Shown: positions 26,864 to 36,797 of the stretch, in pieces
Numbering within the stretch: position 1 is the stretch's first letter
Layout: every line of letters starts with the position of its first letter
Source: an uncultured Lachnospiraceae bacterium
GTDB lineage: Bacteria > Bacillota > Clostridia > Lachnospirales > Lachnospiraceae
DNA: 64,000 nucleotides
Reading direction: 5' to 3'
Assembly: GCA_910578405.1 (NCBI GenBank)
Contig: CAJTQO010000012.1
Location: forward strand, 16,536 to 80,535
Translations under genes and position numbers: made by a program
Notes under the pieces: generated by a model
Told to the model about the DNA's origin: nothing
Seen by the model: only the letters and a program-made list of their open reading frames with translations
The model's database searches: none

Positions 26864-28668
26864 TATAGTAGCCCCCACTCATCTGCTATAATCTGTGCCA
26901 TCATCCGTCCCGCAATTTTTATCAAGCCCTTATCCGTCTTTCCTAACTTGGGCGCACGGTTAAAAAAGTCAAAAGACACTACCGCCAACGGCCCGTTCCC
27001 GGCCATTACGGCGCATTGTATCATTTCCTTGACTTCCTGTTGGGCATACATATGATAGGCGGCAGGCGCCTTATTTTCCAGACGTTGTATATGGTCTTCC
27101 ATGTAAACCCCCTGTTCGTCGAAATACTCCTGGTAAGCCTCCTCATAGATACAGGTCAGGTTTTGCACCGGATTCATATACTTCCCTACGGAATCCACAC
27201 GCGCCATCTCCTTCCCCACATACAACGCCACTCCGTCTATATCAAAATATACCTGCATCTGCTCCATCGTAAAGTGCAGCGCGCTTTTTCCTTCGTCATG
27301 CAATTTTAACATTAGCTCCGAAATAACCGTATATTTCTCCGCATCGCTGATATTGGCCTTCAAGCCAATCCACCGGTCCGTCGCTTCCTCATTGACTACA
27401 GCGCTGTGCCTGTCTTCGTTGTACAGCACAAAGCGGTTCTTGCCTTCTGCCTTAGCCACATACAGACATTTATCCGCCTTGCGGAACAACTCCTCATAAG
27501 CCGTCCCGTCCTCCGGGTATTTGGAAATCCCCATGGACATTGTGACAGACAGCCCTTCCACTTCGCTAAACGCCCAGCCAACATGCCTGGCAATCGTCTC
27601 CAGAATCCGGCACAGCGTCTCCTGCGTGTCAATCCCTTCAAACACAATCATAAATTCGTCGCCGCCAAACCTCCCGGCCACGCCTCTGGACTTTAACACG
27701 CTTCGAATCACTTCTGATACTTTTGCAAGCACCTCATCGCCGAACATATGCCCGAATCCATCGTTGATTTTTTTAAAATCGTCCACATCCATAATGGCAA
27801 GATAAACGCCCTTGGCCTCCTCCTGCATCTTTTCCAATGCATATTCATGGATAGCCCGTTTATTCAAAAGCCCCGTCCCGGCGTCATAAGCCTCTTCTGT
27901 CAAATAGTACCTTTTCTTCGGCTTCTTCTCACTGGTAACAAAAACCAGCCCGACCACTTTGTCCCGGATATCTTCCTTATAAGTCGTATGGAGTTTGCAT
28001 TCATAACGGATATTTTCCGACCGCTCATGGAACACCTTGGCGTCCAGTCCGGCTTTGATACGGTCGCTGCCGTTCCTGGCCGCCTCATACAGTACCCTGA
28101 ATTCCGCCTTCTGTGCGTTGCTTAACCTGCCGTCCTCCTGAATCCGGGCATAAATGCTTTCCAATTCCTCATGTAAAATGGACTTCTTGCGATTGTTCCG
28201 GTATTCGTATACCTTCACAATATCCGTGGCAAAATCATACTCCAAAAACATCCCCGGAAACATAGCCAAAAACTCATGATACTTCTCCAACAGTTCCACA
28301 CATTCCACATAGCGCTCCGTAATTGCCATAATGTCGCATATCTCAATGTCAAACGAATGAAAGCCGCCAAAAAGCCGGCCATTAAGCCTCAGCACCATAT
28401 AGACGTATATGTACTGGTCTCCATCGCTCCGGATTCTGGCTAACAGACGCTGGGGCCTTTCCTTTAGCTTCCCCGCCGCCTCCAAAAACACTTCCACATC
28501 TTCCGGATGCAACAGTTCCGGTATGGAATAGCAGCTATTTTTGCCTATAAAATGATAAAAGCCCTCATCCCCATTGACAATATAGTATCCATTCCGGATG
28601 GATGCCTTGCAATAGTACATCTGAAACTCATTTAATTCGTTTTTATACTCCGTAATGTTCTGATTCAT
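26863..28668 (-). CDS. GGDEF-domain diguanylate cyclase with N-terminal sensor
   Basis: Probable cyclic-di-GMP synthase of 601 residues. The N-terminal half holds PAS-like sensory segments. The GGDEF domain (about 290-420) has the intact active site GRFGGDEFMIVF, the upstream substrate region IMDVDDFKKINDGFGH and the typical end MSMGISKYPEDG. A GAF-like region fills the C-terminal ~150 residues. An inhibitory RxxD site is not obvious. The ATG has only a modest AAGGG upstream. It overlaps the hybrid kinase gene (TAATG), so the two proteins are likely made together. Confidence 0.9.
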   Translation of the reverse strand: MNQNITEYKNELNEFQMYYCKASIRNGYYIVNGDEGFYHFIGKNSCYSIPELLHPEDVEVFLEAAGKLKERPQRLLARIRSDGDQYIYVYMVLRLNGRLFGGFHSFDIEICDIMAITERYVECVELLEKYHEFLAMFPGMFLEYDFATDIVKVYEYRNNRKKSILHEELESIYARIQEDGRLSNAQKAEFRVLYEAARNGSDRIKAGLDAKVFHERSENIRYECKLHTTYKEDIRDKVVGLVFVTSEKKPKKRYYLTEEAYDAGTGLLNKRAIHEYALEKMQEEAKGVYLAIMDVDDFKKINDGFGHMFGDEVLAKVSEVIRSVLKSRGVAGRFGGDEFMIVFEGIDTQETLCRILETIARHVGWAFSEVEGLSVTMSMGISKYPEDGTAYEELFRKADKCLYVAKAEGKNRFVLYNEDRHSAVVNEEATDRWIGLKANISDAEKYTVISELMLKLHDEGKSALHFTMEQMQVYFDIDGVALYVGKEMARVDSVGKYMNPVQNLTCIYEEAYQEYFDEQGVYMEDHIQRLENKAPAAYHMYAQQEVKEMIQCAVMAGNGPLAVVSFDFFNRAPKLGKTDKGLIKIAGRMMAQIIADEWGLL

Positions 28669-28762
28669 ATCATTGCCAACCCTTACACTTTTTTCGGAAA
28701 AAAATCCCTCTTGCTACTATTTTGCACATATATCGGAAACTTGTCAAGTTGGATAAAAAAGT

Positions 28763-29728
28763 TTAAGAGGAAAACGTTGCCCCTATTCTGTCAAACAGTT
28801 TGGCGCATTCTATCGTATCCTTCCAGGGGACAATCTGACTTTCCAGCCTGCCTTCCCTGACACAGCAAAGCATTTCTTCAATTTCATAAGTAAAGCCGTT
28901 CTTTGTCTCTTCGTCTGTAAAATGCTCTGTCAGTTCCCCTTTTTCATCATAAAGGAAACTTTCTGAAGCAACATGCGGCCCTGGAAGCTCAATCTTTCCC
29001 TTCTTTCCGTAAATTACCATCTTCCCATCCAGGTTCGCTGCAAAAGTAGTCAGCAAATCAGCCAGCGTATGGGTATACTGAATGGAAATATGATTGGTCA
29101 CATCCACCCCTGTCTCCCCCCAGGTTACAGACACTTCCATCTTCTGCGCTTCCTGCTGCAGGATATAATCGGTGATTTCATAAGCGTACACCGTAATGTC
29201 CTTGGCCGCCCCGCCGCCAAGCTGTGGGTTAAAGAACCGGTTCTCCTTCCCTTGCGGGGCGGCAAAGCCAATCATGCACTGGGCAATCTGCGGAGTTCCA
29301 ATCCGCCCCTGCGCCACCCATTCCCGCACTTTGCGCACCGCAGGCAAAAACCTGCTCCACATGGCTTCCATCACAAATACGCCATTCTCCTTCCCTGCCC
29401 GGAACACTTCCTGCGCCTCCCGGCTGTCCTGGAGCATGGCTTTTTCACATAACACCGGGACTTTATGCCTGATGCACATAAGGCTCAGGCGGCAATGATC
29501 ATTTGGCGTTACTGCAATATATGCGCCGTCCGGCTTTTCTGCCTCTAACATTTCCTCATAATTGTCATAATACCTGGGAATTCCATGTTTGCCCGCAACA
29601 AGGGCCGCCCGCTCCATGCTCTTGCTTGCAACGGCGCATATCTCACAATTTTCCACCAACGAAACCGCTTCACAGAACTTCCCGGTAATCTTCCCCGCCC
29701 CCAGAATTACAAAACGAAATTTGTCCAT
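28763..29728 (-). CDS. Gfo/Idh/MocA family oxidoreductase
   Basis: NAD(P)-dependent sugar or diol oxidoreductase of 321 residues. The N-terminal Rossmann fold begins FVILGAGKITGKF; the Gfo/Idh segment VLCEKAMLQDSREAQEV includes the conserved E-K pair. VMEAMWSRFLPAV is the usual active-site region of the dihydrodiol-dehydrogenase-like group. The ATG with GGAGG is preferred over a long upstream in-frame extension. It is the first gene of a minus-strand run leading into the GGDEF gene 94 bases away. The sugar substrate is unknown. Confidence 0.9.
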   Translation of the reverse strand: MDKFRFVILGAGKITGKFCEAVSLVENCEICAVASKSMERAALVAGKHGIPRYYDNYEEMLEAEKPDGAYIAVTPNDHCRLSLMCIRHKVPVLCEKAMLQDSREAQEVFRAGKENGVFVMEAMWSRFLPAVRKVREWVAQGRIGTPQIAQCMIGFAAPQGKENRFFNPQLGGGAAKDITVYAYEITDYILQQEAQKMEVSVTWGETGVDVTNHISIQYTHTLADLLTTFAANLDGKMVIYGKKGKIELPGPHVASESFLYDEKGELTEHFTDEETKNGFTYEIEEMLCCVREGRLESQIVPWKDTIECAKLFDRIGATFSS

Positions 29729-30005
29729 ATTCCCTGCCTCCATGCTATTCCTATCCGCTAACCATTCCTTAAACTGCCGCTTTTCAACCACCCATCCATA
29801 AGCGCCCTGCCGCCCGTTTCCGGCGCGCATAACCGGCCGCATAAAACCCTCTCCCGGCCCCATCCATTTTCCGGTTATGCATGTTAAGAATATTATACCA
29901 TCAGCAAGCCGCCGTGTCACTAAAGTATTTCAACCCGCATATTTATATTTATAGTAAAAAACGGTTAAAAGAAGCAATCGTTAAGAGTAAGAAAGGAAAC
30001 GTATT

Positions 30006-30689
30006 ATGCAGCCAACTACCTACCCTGTAAAAGTCGCCATCGTAGGCAGGGCAAAAGACACCGCCAACTATGAAAACGCCCTGCGGCAGATGGGCGCCCA
30101 AAGCCTGACCAGTATGGACGTTAAGAGCCTGTCGGCGTTCCACGGCCTGCTGCTGCCGGGGGGCGGCGATATTGCCCCTGCTTTCTTCGGACAAAAAAAC
30201 CAGGGCTCCCGGAATATCGACATCGAACTGGATGTCTCGCAATTCCAGGCCCTGGAGCTTTTTCTCAAATGGAAGCGCCCTGTCTTTGGCGTCTGCAAGG
30301 GGATGCAGGTCATCAACGTCTGCCTGGGCGGCTCCATCCTCCAGCATATCCCGGAAGCGGCCTGCCATGCCTGGGACAACGGTGACAAATTCCATCCCAC
30401 CAACATACGGCCGGATTCCTTCCTCGCCAAACTATACGGCGACAGACTGCTTACCAACAGCGCCCACCACCAGGCTGTGGACTCCCTTGGGCAAGGTTTG
30501 TCCGTTATCCAGACTGCCGGCGACAACGTGGTGGAAGGCATTGCCCACGACAGCCTGCCTGTTTTCGGCGTCCAATGGCACCCTGAACGGCTTTTCCCCG
30601 GTTTTGCCCGCCAAACGCCCCAAGGACAGCAAGCCGCAGACGGCAGAATCCTTTTCCGCTACTTTTTATCCCTATGCGCCAGCTTGTAA
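30006..30689 (+). CDS. Gamma-glutamyl-gamma-aminobutyrate hydrolase-like amidotransferase
   Basis: Class I glutamine-amidotransferase fold of the peptidase C26 group (PuuD-like), which removes gamma-glutamyl groups from amines. The nucleophile Cys lies in VFGVCKGMQVINV, and His and Glu of the triad in FGVQWHPE. LLPGGGDIAP is the family oxyanion region. Length 227 residues. GAAAGGAAA precedes the ATG. It is alone on the plus strand, divergent from the Gfo/Idh gene and convergent with the next gene (19 bases between stops). The true substrate may differ from GABA conjugates. Confidence 0.9.
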   Translation: MQPTTYPVKVAIVGRAKDTANYENALRQMGAQSLTSMDVKSLSAFHGLLLPGGGDIAPAFFGQKNQGSRNIDIELDVSQFQALELFLKWKRPVFGVCKGMQVINVCLGGSILQHIPEAACHAWDNGDKFHPTNIRPDSFLAKLYGDRLLTNSAHHQAVDSLGQGLSVIQTAGDNVVEGIAHDSLPVFGVQWHPERLFPGFARQTPQGQQAADGRILFRYFLSLCASL

Positions 30690-30708
30690 ACCGCAGCTTT
30701 CCGCTTTG

Positions 30709-31863
30709 TCATTTCTTGGCGCCTTGCGCCTTCCCTTTGCGTCTCTCCCGTTTTTCCCTATTTTCCGCCGCTTTTCCTTCCAGTTCCTCTTTCGCATGTT
30801 CCCTGGCGATTTCGAACAGGGATGAGATGATTTTACGTATGGCTGCAACCGTTTCCCCGTCAATTCCTTTCAATGCCGCCGCCACCGCCGTCATACTCTT
30901 TTTCCAGTCTGCGGTAAAATCCATCAAAGTCACCGCTTCGGAAGCGGAAACCACCTCATATAGAGTATCCACAAAGGAATGAATCTGGGTTTCCTCCAAC
31001 GACAAAATCCACTGGTTTAGCGCCTCATCCATAAATTTGCGCCCCTTGTACACTCCCTTCGCCCGAACAAACCCATCCTCCTTAACCAGCCAGGTATAAG
31101 GGTTATGCTGCAGCAGCCCAAAAGACTTGCTTTCCACCACAATATAACCTTCCGCATGGGACTCTAAAAGCATCCCCACCAGGGAAGCATGGGGGATAAT
31201 CTTCACCACCCTGTCCGCAATTTCCTCATAATGCCCCCTCTCCCTGATTTCCGGCCGAAACCCCGGCCCATCATGACTGTATATCCTGCCAATCCTGTCC
31301 CTGACTTCTTTCCTGCAGTTCATAGCCGCATAAACCGCAAAATTCCCTCCCTTGGAATGGCCGCCCATATAAAACGGCCCTTCCAGTTGCGCCGCCACCG
31401 CCTCTACATACTCCACGCTGCGCAACTGCCCTGCCACAGGTTCGGAAAAAGCCAGGTTGAAATCCTCCTTCCACCCCACAATCGTTTCATCCGTTCCCCG
31501 GAAAGCAACATATACCATCCCGTCTTCCAATACGAACGTTACCGCAGAAAACTGCGTTTCCTTCTCCGGCTCAACCACATTGGCATAAGCCTTTAGCCGG
31601 ACAGAGCCAAAACGCGCACTGCCCTTCATCCCCTCAAACAATTCCGTATTGGGCTCCCGGTACCGCTCATCCGCAAACAGTCTGTCCTTATCCGGACGCT
31701 TGTCCAGCCCGGCCACCGTAACGTCAGCCCCGTCTTCCCCGACTCCCGGCACAAACCCGTCAAATTTTAAATAGGAAAACTGGCTTAAAATCAAACTGTC
31801 CACCTCATTCAAAGGCTTTTCCGAAAACCGATAATCCCCATATTCCTTTATATAATCAATCAT
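30709..31863 (-). CDS. DUF2974 alpha/beta-hydrolase (Mbeg1-like)
   Basis: Lipase-like alpha/beta hydrolase family of unknown substrate. The nucleophile elbow reads MGGHSKGGNFAVYAA, and VYVAFRGTDETIVGWKEDF is a strongly conserved DUF2974 block. The C-terminal ~30 residues are a highly charged Lys/Glu tail. I use the ATG at MIDYIKEYGDY; an upstream in-frame GTG would add 20 residues. Neither has a strong ribosome binding site, so the start is uncertain. It lies behind the nucleoid-associated protein gene on the same strand. Confidence 0.85.
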   Translation of the reverse strand: MIDYIKEYGDYRFSEKPLNEVDSLILSQFSYLKFDGFVPGVGEDGADVTVAGLDKRPDKDRLFADERYREPNTELFEGMKGSARFGSVRLKAYANVVEPEKETQFSAVTFVLEDGMVYVAFRGTDETIVGWKEDFNLAFSEPVAGQLRSVEYVEAVAAQLEGPFYMGGHSKGGNFAVYAAMNCRKEVRDRIGRIYSHDGPGFRPEIRERGHYEEIADRVVKIIPHASLVGMLLESHAEGYIVVESKSFGLLQHNPYTWLVKEDGFVRAKGVYKGRKFMDEALNQWILSLEETQIHSFVDTLYEVVSASEAVTLMDFTADWKKSMTAVAAALKGIDGETVAAIRKIISSLFEIAREHAKEELEGKAAENREKRERRKGKAQGAKK

Positions 31864-31930
31864 CGTCCCCACAACCGCCACCTCCGCCGCACTCCATAAA
31901 AGCCATACCGCCGTTTTATCCACAGCCGCG

Positions 31931-32953
31931 TCAAAGCCTGGCTTCCAAATGCCCTATATTCTTTATCAGCACAGAAACCGTCCCATCCGGCTCTGTGATA
32001 AACTCCACACTTTTCGGGTCCTTATACTGCTCCATGGGAATCTTAATTTCAATCCCCGTATCCGTATACAAATGCTGTTTCTGATACTTCCTCGTCGTCG
32101 CCTCACTCTGGGGAAGCACCTCTTCTTTTACCATATTATACTTTTCCATTTTGTCCTGAAAAGCCACTTTCAATTCCGGCTTTTCCTCAAAAATGCGCTC
32201 CGCGATTTCCTCCACCACAAAACCGCCCTTTTCCTCCAGCTCCTCCTGAATGATGCTCTTTGCCTTCATCTGCGCCTCATACCGGGACGCTTCCCCATAC
32301 GCCTCCTTCTGCACCGCATCCACCGCCTTCGTCACAAGAGACAGTTTCGACTTATGGGACATATGGCTGGAACATTTTAAAAACAGGTAAGAAAAATAAT
32401 CCACCTTTTCCCCGTTCACTTCATATTTCTTCTCCACCACCTGCACCGACAAATCCTCCAGCCGGATAATCGCCGCCTCACTTAACCGCTGCGATTCCGA
32501 AGGCAAAATGGACTTATGACGGATAATCTCATTATGGTTCCGGCCATCCTCAGAAGGCAGCGTGCGATGCGTATAAGACTCCTTATAATTCATTTTTAAC
32601 AAAGCCAGATACTCCTCCTCCATGCACCGAAAGCGCACCACCAGCAAATCGGCGGACGGGATATCAATATTACTGTTCATAATGCTATACAAAAACCCCG
32701 CCATATCCCTGCTGGCCTCCACAAAATACTCATCCGCATACTGTGAAAGCATCTTATAAACCTCAGACTCCTCCTTATAAAACTGACAGCTCTTGCCATC
32801 ATCCCCGGAAGAAATCCTCGCAATATGCTCCTTTAAAAACTCCGCAAACTCCGACCCATACTCCAATTCCCCATCCGAAAGCACCGGCATCCCAATGGTA
32901 GAATCCAAAATATGCACAATCGCCTTCTTAATCCGAATCTCTTCCTTCACCAT
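31931..32953 (-). CDS. Nucleoid-associated protein, NdpA/YejK-like
   Basis: A 340-residue protein that fits the 37-kDa nucleoid-associated family. The N-terminus IRIKKAIVHILDSTIGMPVLSD and the mid-region block SYTHRTLPSEDGRNHNEIIRHKSILPSESQ are characteristic of the Clostridia branch. The ATG follows GGAGG at 10 bases. It lies downstream of trkH after a strong hairpin, so it is probably a separate unit shared with the DUF2974 gene. The molecular role in Bacillota is poorly defined. Confidence 0.8.
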   Translation of the reverse strand: MVKEEIRIKKAIVHILDSTIGMPVLSDGELEYGSEFAEFLKEHIARISSGDDGKSCQFYKEESEVYKMLSQYADEYFVEASRDMAGFLYSIMNSNIDIPSADLLVVRFRCMEEEYLALLKMNYKESYTHRTLPSEDGRNHNEIIRHKSILPSESQRLSEAAIIRLEDLSVQVVEKKYEVNGEKVDYFSYLFLKCSSHMSHKSKLSLVTKAVDAVQKEAYGEASRYEAQMKAKSIIQEELEEKGGFVVEEIAERIFEEKPELKVAFQDKMEKYNMVKEEVLPQSEATTRKYQKQHLYTDTGIEIKIPMEQYKDPKSVEFITEPDGTVSVLIKNIGHLEARL

Positions 32954-33111
32954 AGCATCCTGCCTCCCTTCCCCATTTCCTGCCAGGCCGCCAAGCCCTG
33001 TAGTCCCCCTCAGAAAACCCTGTTCCACAATGTCATTCACTGAAGCTTTTCGCTTTCAAAACGGCGCTAATCACAAACCTCAGTCCGGACCATCGAAAGG
33101 CATCGGCTCTT

Positions 33112-33149
33112 AGGGGCCGTTACGTCCGCCGTGAGCGGAAACGGCCCCT
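33112..33149 (-). terminator. GC-rich hairpin after trkH
   Basis: A perfect 10-bp stem AGGGGCCGTT/AACGGCCCCT with an 18-base loop lies just beyond the trkH stop codon on its downstream side. No long T run follows, so termination may be partial. Confidence 0.5.
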
Positions 33150-33158
33150 TGCATCCCC

Positions 33159-34595
33159 TCACCCTTTCCAAGTCCGAAACGAAAACAACACCAGCACCGG
33201 AAGCAATTCCAAACGCCCTGCCAGCATATCAAACATCAGCACCAGCTTGGAAAACACTGAAAACTGCGCATAATTCCCTGCAGGCCCCACCATATGGAAC
33301 CCAGGCCCCACATTGTTGAAATTCGCCGCCACCGCGGTAATATTCGTCACAAAATCAAATTCATCCAAAGAAACCAGCAAAAACGACCCAAGAAACAGCA
33401 ACACATAAATCGCCGTATATACCTGGACGGAACGCAGCGTCCCCTCCTCCACAATATGCCCCTCCATATGGATTTTGCGTATGCTCCTGGGATGGGCCGC
33501 AAGGGAAATCTCATTTTTCACGCACCGCCACAAAATCACCAGCCGGGAAACCTTAAATCCGCCGCCCGTGCTTCCCGCACATGCCCCTAAAAGGGTCAGC
33601 AAAAACAAAATGGCTTTGGAAAATTCCGGCCACACATCATAATCCAGCGTGGCAAAACCCGTTGTGGTTATAATGGACGCCACCTGGAACAGCGCATGAT
33701 GAAACGCCTCAAACCCGCTGGCAAACAACCCTCTCACGTCAAAAGCAATCAATGCCGCCGACACAAGCACAATCCCAAGATAATACCGCAGCTCCTCACA
33801 GCCAAACACGTCCTTGGGCTTCCAAATCAGCAGCAAATAATAAAGCTGGAAATTAATCCCGCAAAGCAGCATAAAAACCGTAAAAATCGTCTGCACCACT
33901 GTGGAATAGCTCCCAATGCTTGTATTTAGCAGCCCAAACCCTCCGGTGCCCACCGTGGAAAAAGTCAGCGTCATCGCCTCATACAGCCCCATTCCCGCCA
34001 CCAGCAGACAGAGTATTTCCAAAACCGTAATAACAATATATATGCCATAAAGAATCATCGCCGTATTTTTCACTCTCGGCACCAGTTTCCCCACGCTGGG
34101 GCCTGGGCTTTCCGCCCGCATCAGGTGCATATTATAGCTGCCCGACAATGGCAGAATGGCCAATATCAGCACTAATACCCCCATCCCCCCAATCCAATGG
34201 GTGAAACACCGCCAGAACTGGATGCTGCGGGACAGGCTCTCCACATCGGTCAATATCGTAGCCCCTGTAGTCGTCAGCCCTGACACGGTTTCATACAACG
34301 CATCCATGTAAGTAGGGAATTCCCCGCTTAAATAAAAAGGAAGCGCCCCTACCAGACTTAACAGTATCCAGCTTAAAGACACCGTTACAAAACCTTCCTT
34401 TGCATAAAAAACTTTACTCTTTGGCTTAAAACGCCTCCCAACCAGGCTGACCGCTAAACACCCTGCAATCACTGCAAGGAAACTAAACGTCGCCTTTTCC
34501 CGGTAAATGATGCCCACCAGGCAGGGCAATGCCATAAACAAAGCGGCAAAATCCAATATTTTGCACAAAATATACCGAATAATTGAATAGTTCAT
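33159..34595 (-). CDS. trkH: Trk-type potassium uptake channel subunit TrkH
   Basis: K+-translocating membrane subunit of 478 residues. It contains the four selectivity-filter loops of the family: TTTGATIL, STVGTGGFG, TTTGFATL and NNVGPGF. It ends with the typical MLAGRLELLPVLVLF helix. About ten hydrophobic segments are visible. It lies 45 bases behind trkA on the same strand, forming the standard TrkA-TrkH system in which TrkA gates the channel by nucleotide binding. Confidence 0.95.
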   Translation of the reverse strand: MNYSIIRYILCKILDFAALFMALPCLVGIIYREKATFSFLAVIAGCLAVSLVGRRFKPKSKVFYAKEGFVTVSLSWILLSLVGALPFYLSGEFPTYMDALYETVSGLTTTGATILTDVESLSRSIQFWRCFTHWIGGMGVLVLILAILPLSGSYNMHLMRAESPGPSVGKLVPRVKNTAMILYGIYIVITVLEILCLLVAGMGLYEAMTLTFSTVGTGGFGLLNTSIGSYSTVVQTIFTVFMLLCGINFQLYYLLLIWKPKDVFGCEELRYYLGIVLVSAALIAFDVRGLFASGFEAFHHALFQVASIITTTGFATLDYDVWPEFSKAILFLLTLLGACAGSTGGGFKVSRLVILWRCVKNEISLAAHPRSIRKIHMEGHIVEEGTLRSVQVYTAIYVLLFLGSFLLVSLDEFDFVTNITAVAANFNNVGPGFHMVGPAGNYAQFSVFSKLVLMFDMLAGRLELLPVLVLFSFRTWKG

Positions 34596-34640
34596 TTCCT
34601 CCTACCACGAATGCATCACTGTCCGTCCCGATGTCCATTC

Positions 34641-35999
34641 CTATCCTTTCAGAATATCTTTAATGTCATGAAGTCCCGTCAAAGTTGTAACAATCACCAC
34701 CGAATCCCCCGCACGGATTACACTCTGCCCTCTCGGTATCACGATGTTCCCTTTATGGTTAATGCAGCTAATAAGCAGATTGGGCTTTAGCTTCATTTCC
34801 TGCAGAGGCACTCCCAACACCGGCGAATCCTCTTTCACCACAAACTCTAGCGCCTCCACTTTGTCATTGTTCATCCGGTAAAGCGTCTCAATATTGCTGC
34901 CGATGGTGTTTTGCATGGCGCGCACATATTTGACTATAATTTCCGCCGTAATAAATTTCGGATAAATAATGCTCCCCAAATCCAACTGCCCGATAATCTT
35001 ATCATAAGCAATCCGGTGTACCTTGGTAATGAGTTTCGCCTTGGATATGCTCTTTACGTATAGGGACAGCATAATATTTTCTTCATCCAGGTTGGTCAGC
35101 GCCACAAACGCCCCCGCCTGGGGAAGCCCCTCCTCCAACAAAAGATTCCGGTCCGTCCCATCCCCATGGATAATCAGCGCCTGCGGCAGCAGTTCGCTCA
35201 ATTCCTCACACCGCGCCTTGTCCCGCTCTACAATCTTCACCTTAACGCCAATGGAAAGCAACTGGTTTGCCAAGTAAAATGCCGTTTCCCCGCCGCCTAC
35301 GATAAAAGCGCTCTTTGCCCTGGTGGTTGCCACGCCCAGCTTCTTAAAAAACTGCACCGTATTTTTCGGGGAACCGATTACCGATATTTCGTCCTTCGCC
35401 CGCAGCACAAAATTACCGCCGGGAATATAAACCTCCCCGTCCCTGTCTACCATGCTGACCAATGCTTCACACTTTAGCCTGCTTGAAATGTCCTTCAGGG
35501 AATGGTCGCATAGGGGCGAATCCGCCTCCACCCGGTACCGCACCAGTTCAATGCGCCCTTTGGCAAACGTATCAATTTTAATAGCAGACGGAAACTTCAA
35601 TACCCTGGCAATCTCCATCGCCGCCGCATCCTCCGGGTTAATGACTAAAGACAGCCCCATCTCATCCTTAATAAAATTAATCTCCCTGCTGTATACAGGA
35701 TTACGCACCCTGGCAATGGTATGGCATCCCCCTGCCTTCTTGGCTATCAGGCAGCACAACAGGTTCAGTTCGTCCGAATCCGTTACGGCAATCAATAAAT
35801 CCGCATTCTCGATGCCGGCTTCCATCTGTATGGAATATCCGGCGCCATTTCCCACAATCCCCATAATGTCAAAATTATTGCTCACATCATGCACTACATC
35901 GCTTTTCGTATCAATAACGGTTATATTATGTCCTTCTTTGCTTAACTGCTCGGCAAGGGTGGAACCCACATTGCCGCAGCCCACAATGATTATCTGCAT
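34641..35999 (-). CDS. trkA: Trk system potassium transporter regulatory subunit TrkA
   Basis: Peripheral cytoplasmic regulator that binds NAD(H)/ATP and gates TrkH. Two tandem RCK modules are visible in 452 residues. The first begins MQIIIVGCGNVGSTLAEQL; the second begins about residue 230 with SAFIVGGGETAFYLANQLL. Each is followed by a TrkA-C domain. The ATG follows GGAGGAAGG. It is upstream of trkH in one operon. Confidence 0.95.
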   Translation of the reverse strand: MQIIIVGCGNVGSTLAEQLSKEGHNITVIDTKSDVVHDVSNNFDIMGIVGNGAGYSIQMEAGIENADLLIAVTDSDELNLLCCLIAKKAGGCHTIARVRNPVYSREINFIKDEMGLSLVINPEDAAAMEIARVLKFPSAIKIDTFAKGRIELVRYRVEADSPLCDHSLKDISSRLKCEALVSMVDRDGEVYIPGGNFVLRAKDEISVIGSPKNTVQFFKKLGVATTRAKSAFIVGGGETAFYLANQLLSIGVKVKIVERDKARCEELSELLPQALIIHGDGTDRNLLLEEGLPQAGAFVALTNLDEENIMLSLYVKSISKAKLITKVHRIAYDKIIGQLDLGSIIYPKFITAEIIVKYVRAMQNTIGSNIETLYRMNNDKVEALEFVVKEDSPVLGVPLQEMKLKPNLLISCINHKGNIVIPRGQSVIRAGDSVVIVTTLTGLHDIKDILKG

Positions 36000-36062
36000 A
36001 CCTTCCTCCATTCTGTCCCTGGTTCCATCCGGCGCAGGCACAGGGAACCATCTTGGCAGAGA

Positions 36063-36446
36063 TTAATATTTATCCGGATAATCCGTCCCTGTCTCCGACT
36101 GCATCAGCCCCTTATATTTCTCCGGCTGCTTCTTCATTTTACACAAAGTGTCAAACGCATGAAGGGCCATCATGCCCTTGTTATGTTTCATCCCATACTT
36201 TCCCCTGTCCATCTCCGCTTTAAAGTGGTCGATTTGCCAGACCAGAATATCCACCACCGTATACCCGTCCACCTTCATTTTGCATAGAAAATCCCCCGTC
36301 CCCATATAATGGGCCAGTTCCTCCGCCGCCTCCGGCTCTTCCCAAAGAGCCTTGACCAAAGCGGAAAGGAACCCCTCTTCCTCTCCTGCCTGCGCGCCGA
36401 GCGTGCGCACCCAGCCCTCTATTTCCTCCCTGTTATATGCCTCCAT
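36063..36446 (-). CDS. Conserved hypothetical protein, 127 residues
   Basis: Not recognised. A soluble, mixed-charge, mostly helical protein without signal peptide or membrane segment. The most distinctive stretch is KVDGYTVVDILVWQIDHFKAEMDRGKYG in the middle, flanked by acidic helices. An AGAAGGGA-type ribosome binding site precedes the ATG. It is the first gene upstream of trkA-trkH with 63 bases between, so it may be cotranscribed with them. No function is suggested beyond that. Confidence 0.75.
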   Translation of the reverse strand: MEAYNREEIEGWVRTLGAQAGEEEGFLSALVKALWEEPEAAEELAHYMGTGDFLCKMKVDGYTVVDILVWQIDHFKAEMDRGKYGMKHNKGMMALHAFDTLCKMKKQPEKYKGLMQSETGTDYPDKY

Positions 36447-36506
36447 TCCCTTCTGCCCCTTTTTCCCTTATTATGCATTTCATTATGTACTTGTCTGCCT
36501 CTCACC

Positions 36507-36714
36507 GATACACTGCGGCACGTTTTCCCACAGCTCACCGCTGCGCGCCTTCCAAGCGGATGCACTGCGGCACGCTTCCCACTGGCTCATTACAGCGCGC
36601 CTTCCATACGGATGCACTGCGGCACGTTTTCCACTGACTCACCGCTGCGCGCCTTCCATATAGATGCTTTTCGGCACGCTTCCCACCGCGCAGCGTTGCG
36701 GCGCAAACTTTTCC
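36507..36714. repeat. Four tandem copies of a 52-bp repeat
   Basis: Units begin at 36507, 36559, 36611 and 36663 with exact 52-bp spacing. Each contains TGCACTGCGGCACG followed by a CGCGCCTTCCA block; the last is the most diverged. As 52 is not a multiple of three, it is unlikely to be coding. The array lies between the divergent trkA-side gene and the AGCS symporter and fills most of that gap. Confidence 0.85.
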
Positions 36715-36797
36715 CTCCCCATCTTACCAAAAGGATACATATATTACAAGACACTCTTATATATTAGAAATAAAAGAATGTCCCAGGAAGGCACCCC

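Noticed and set aside
36309..36767. Open frames through the 52-bp repeats
   Set aside because: The period is not a multiple of three, so each unit is read in a different frame; not a repeat protein.
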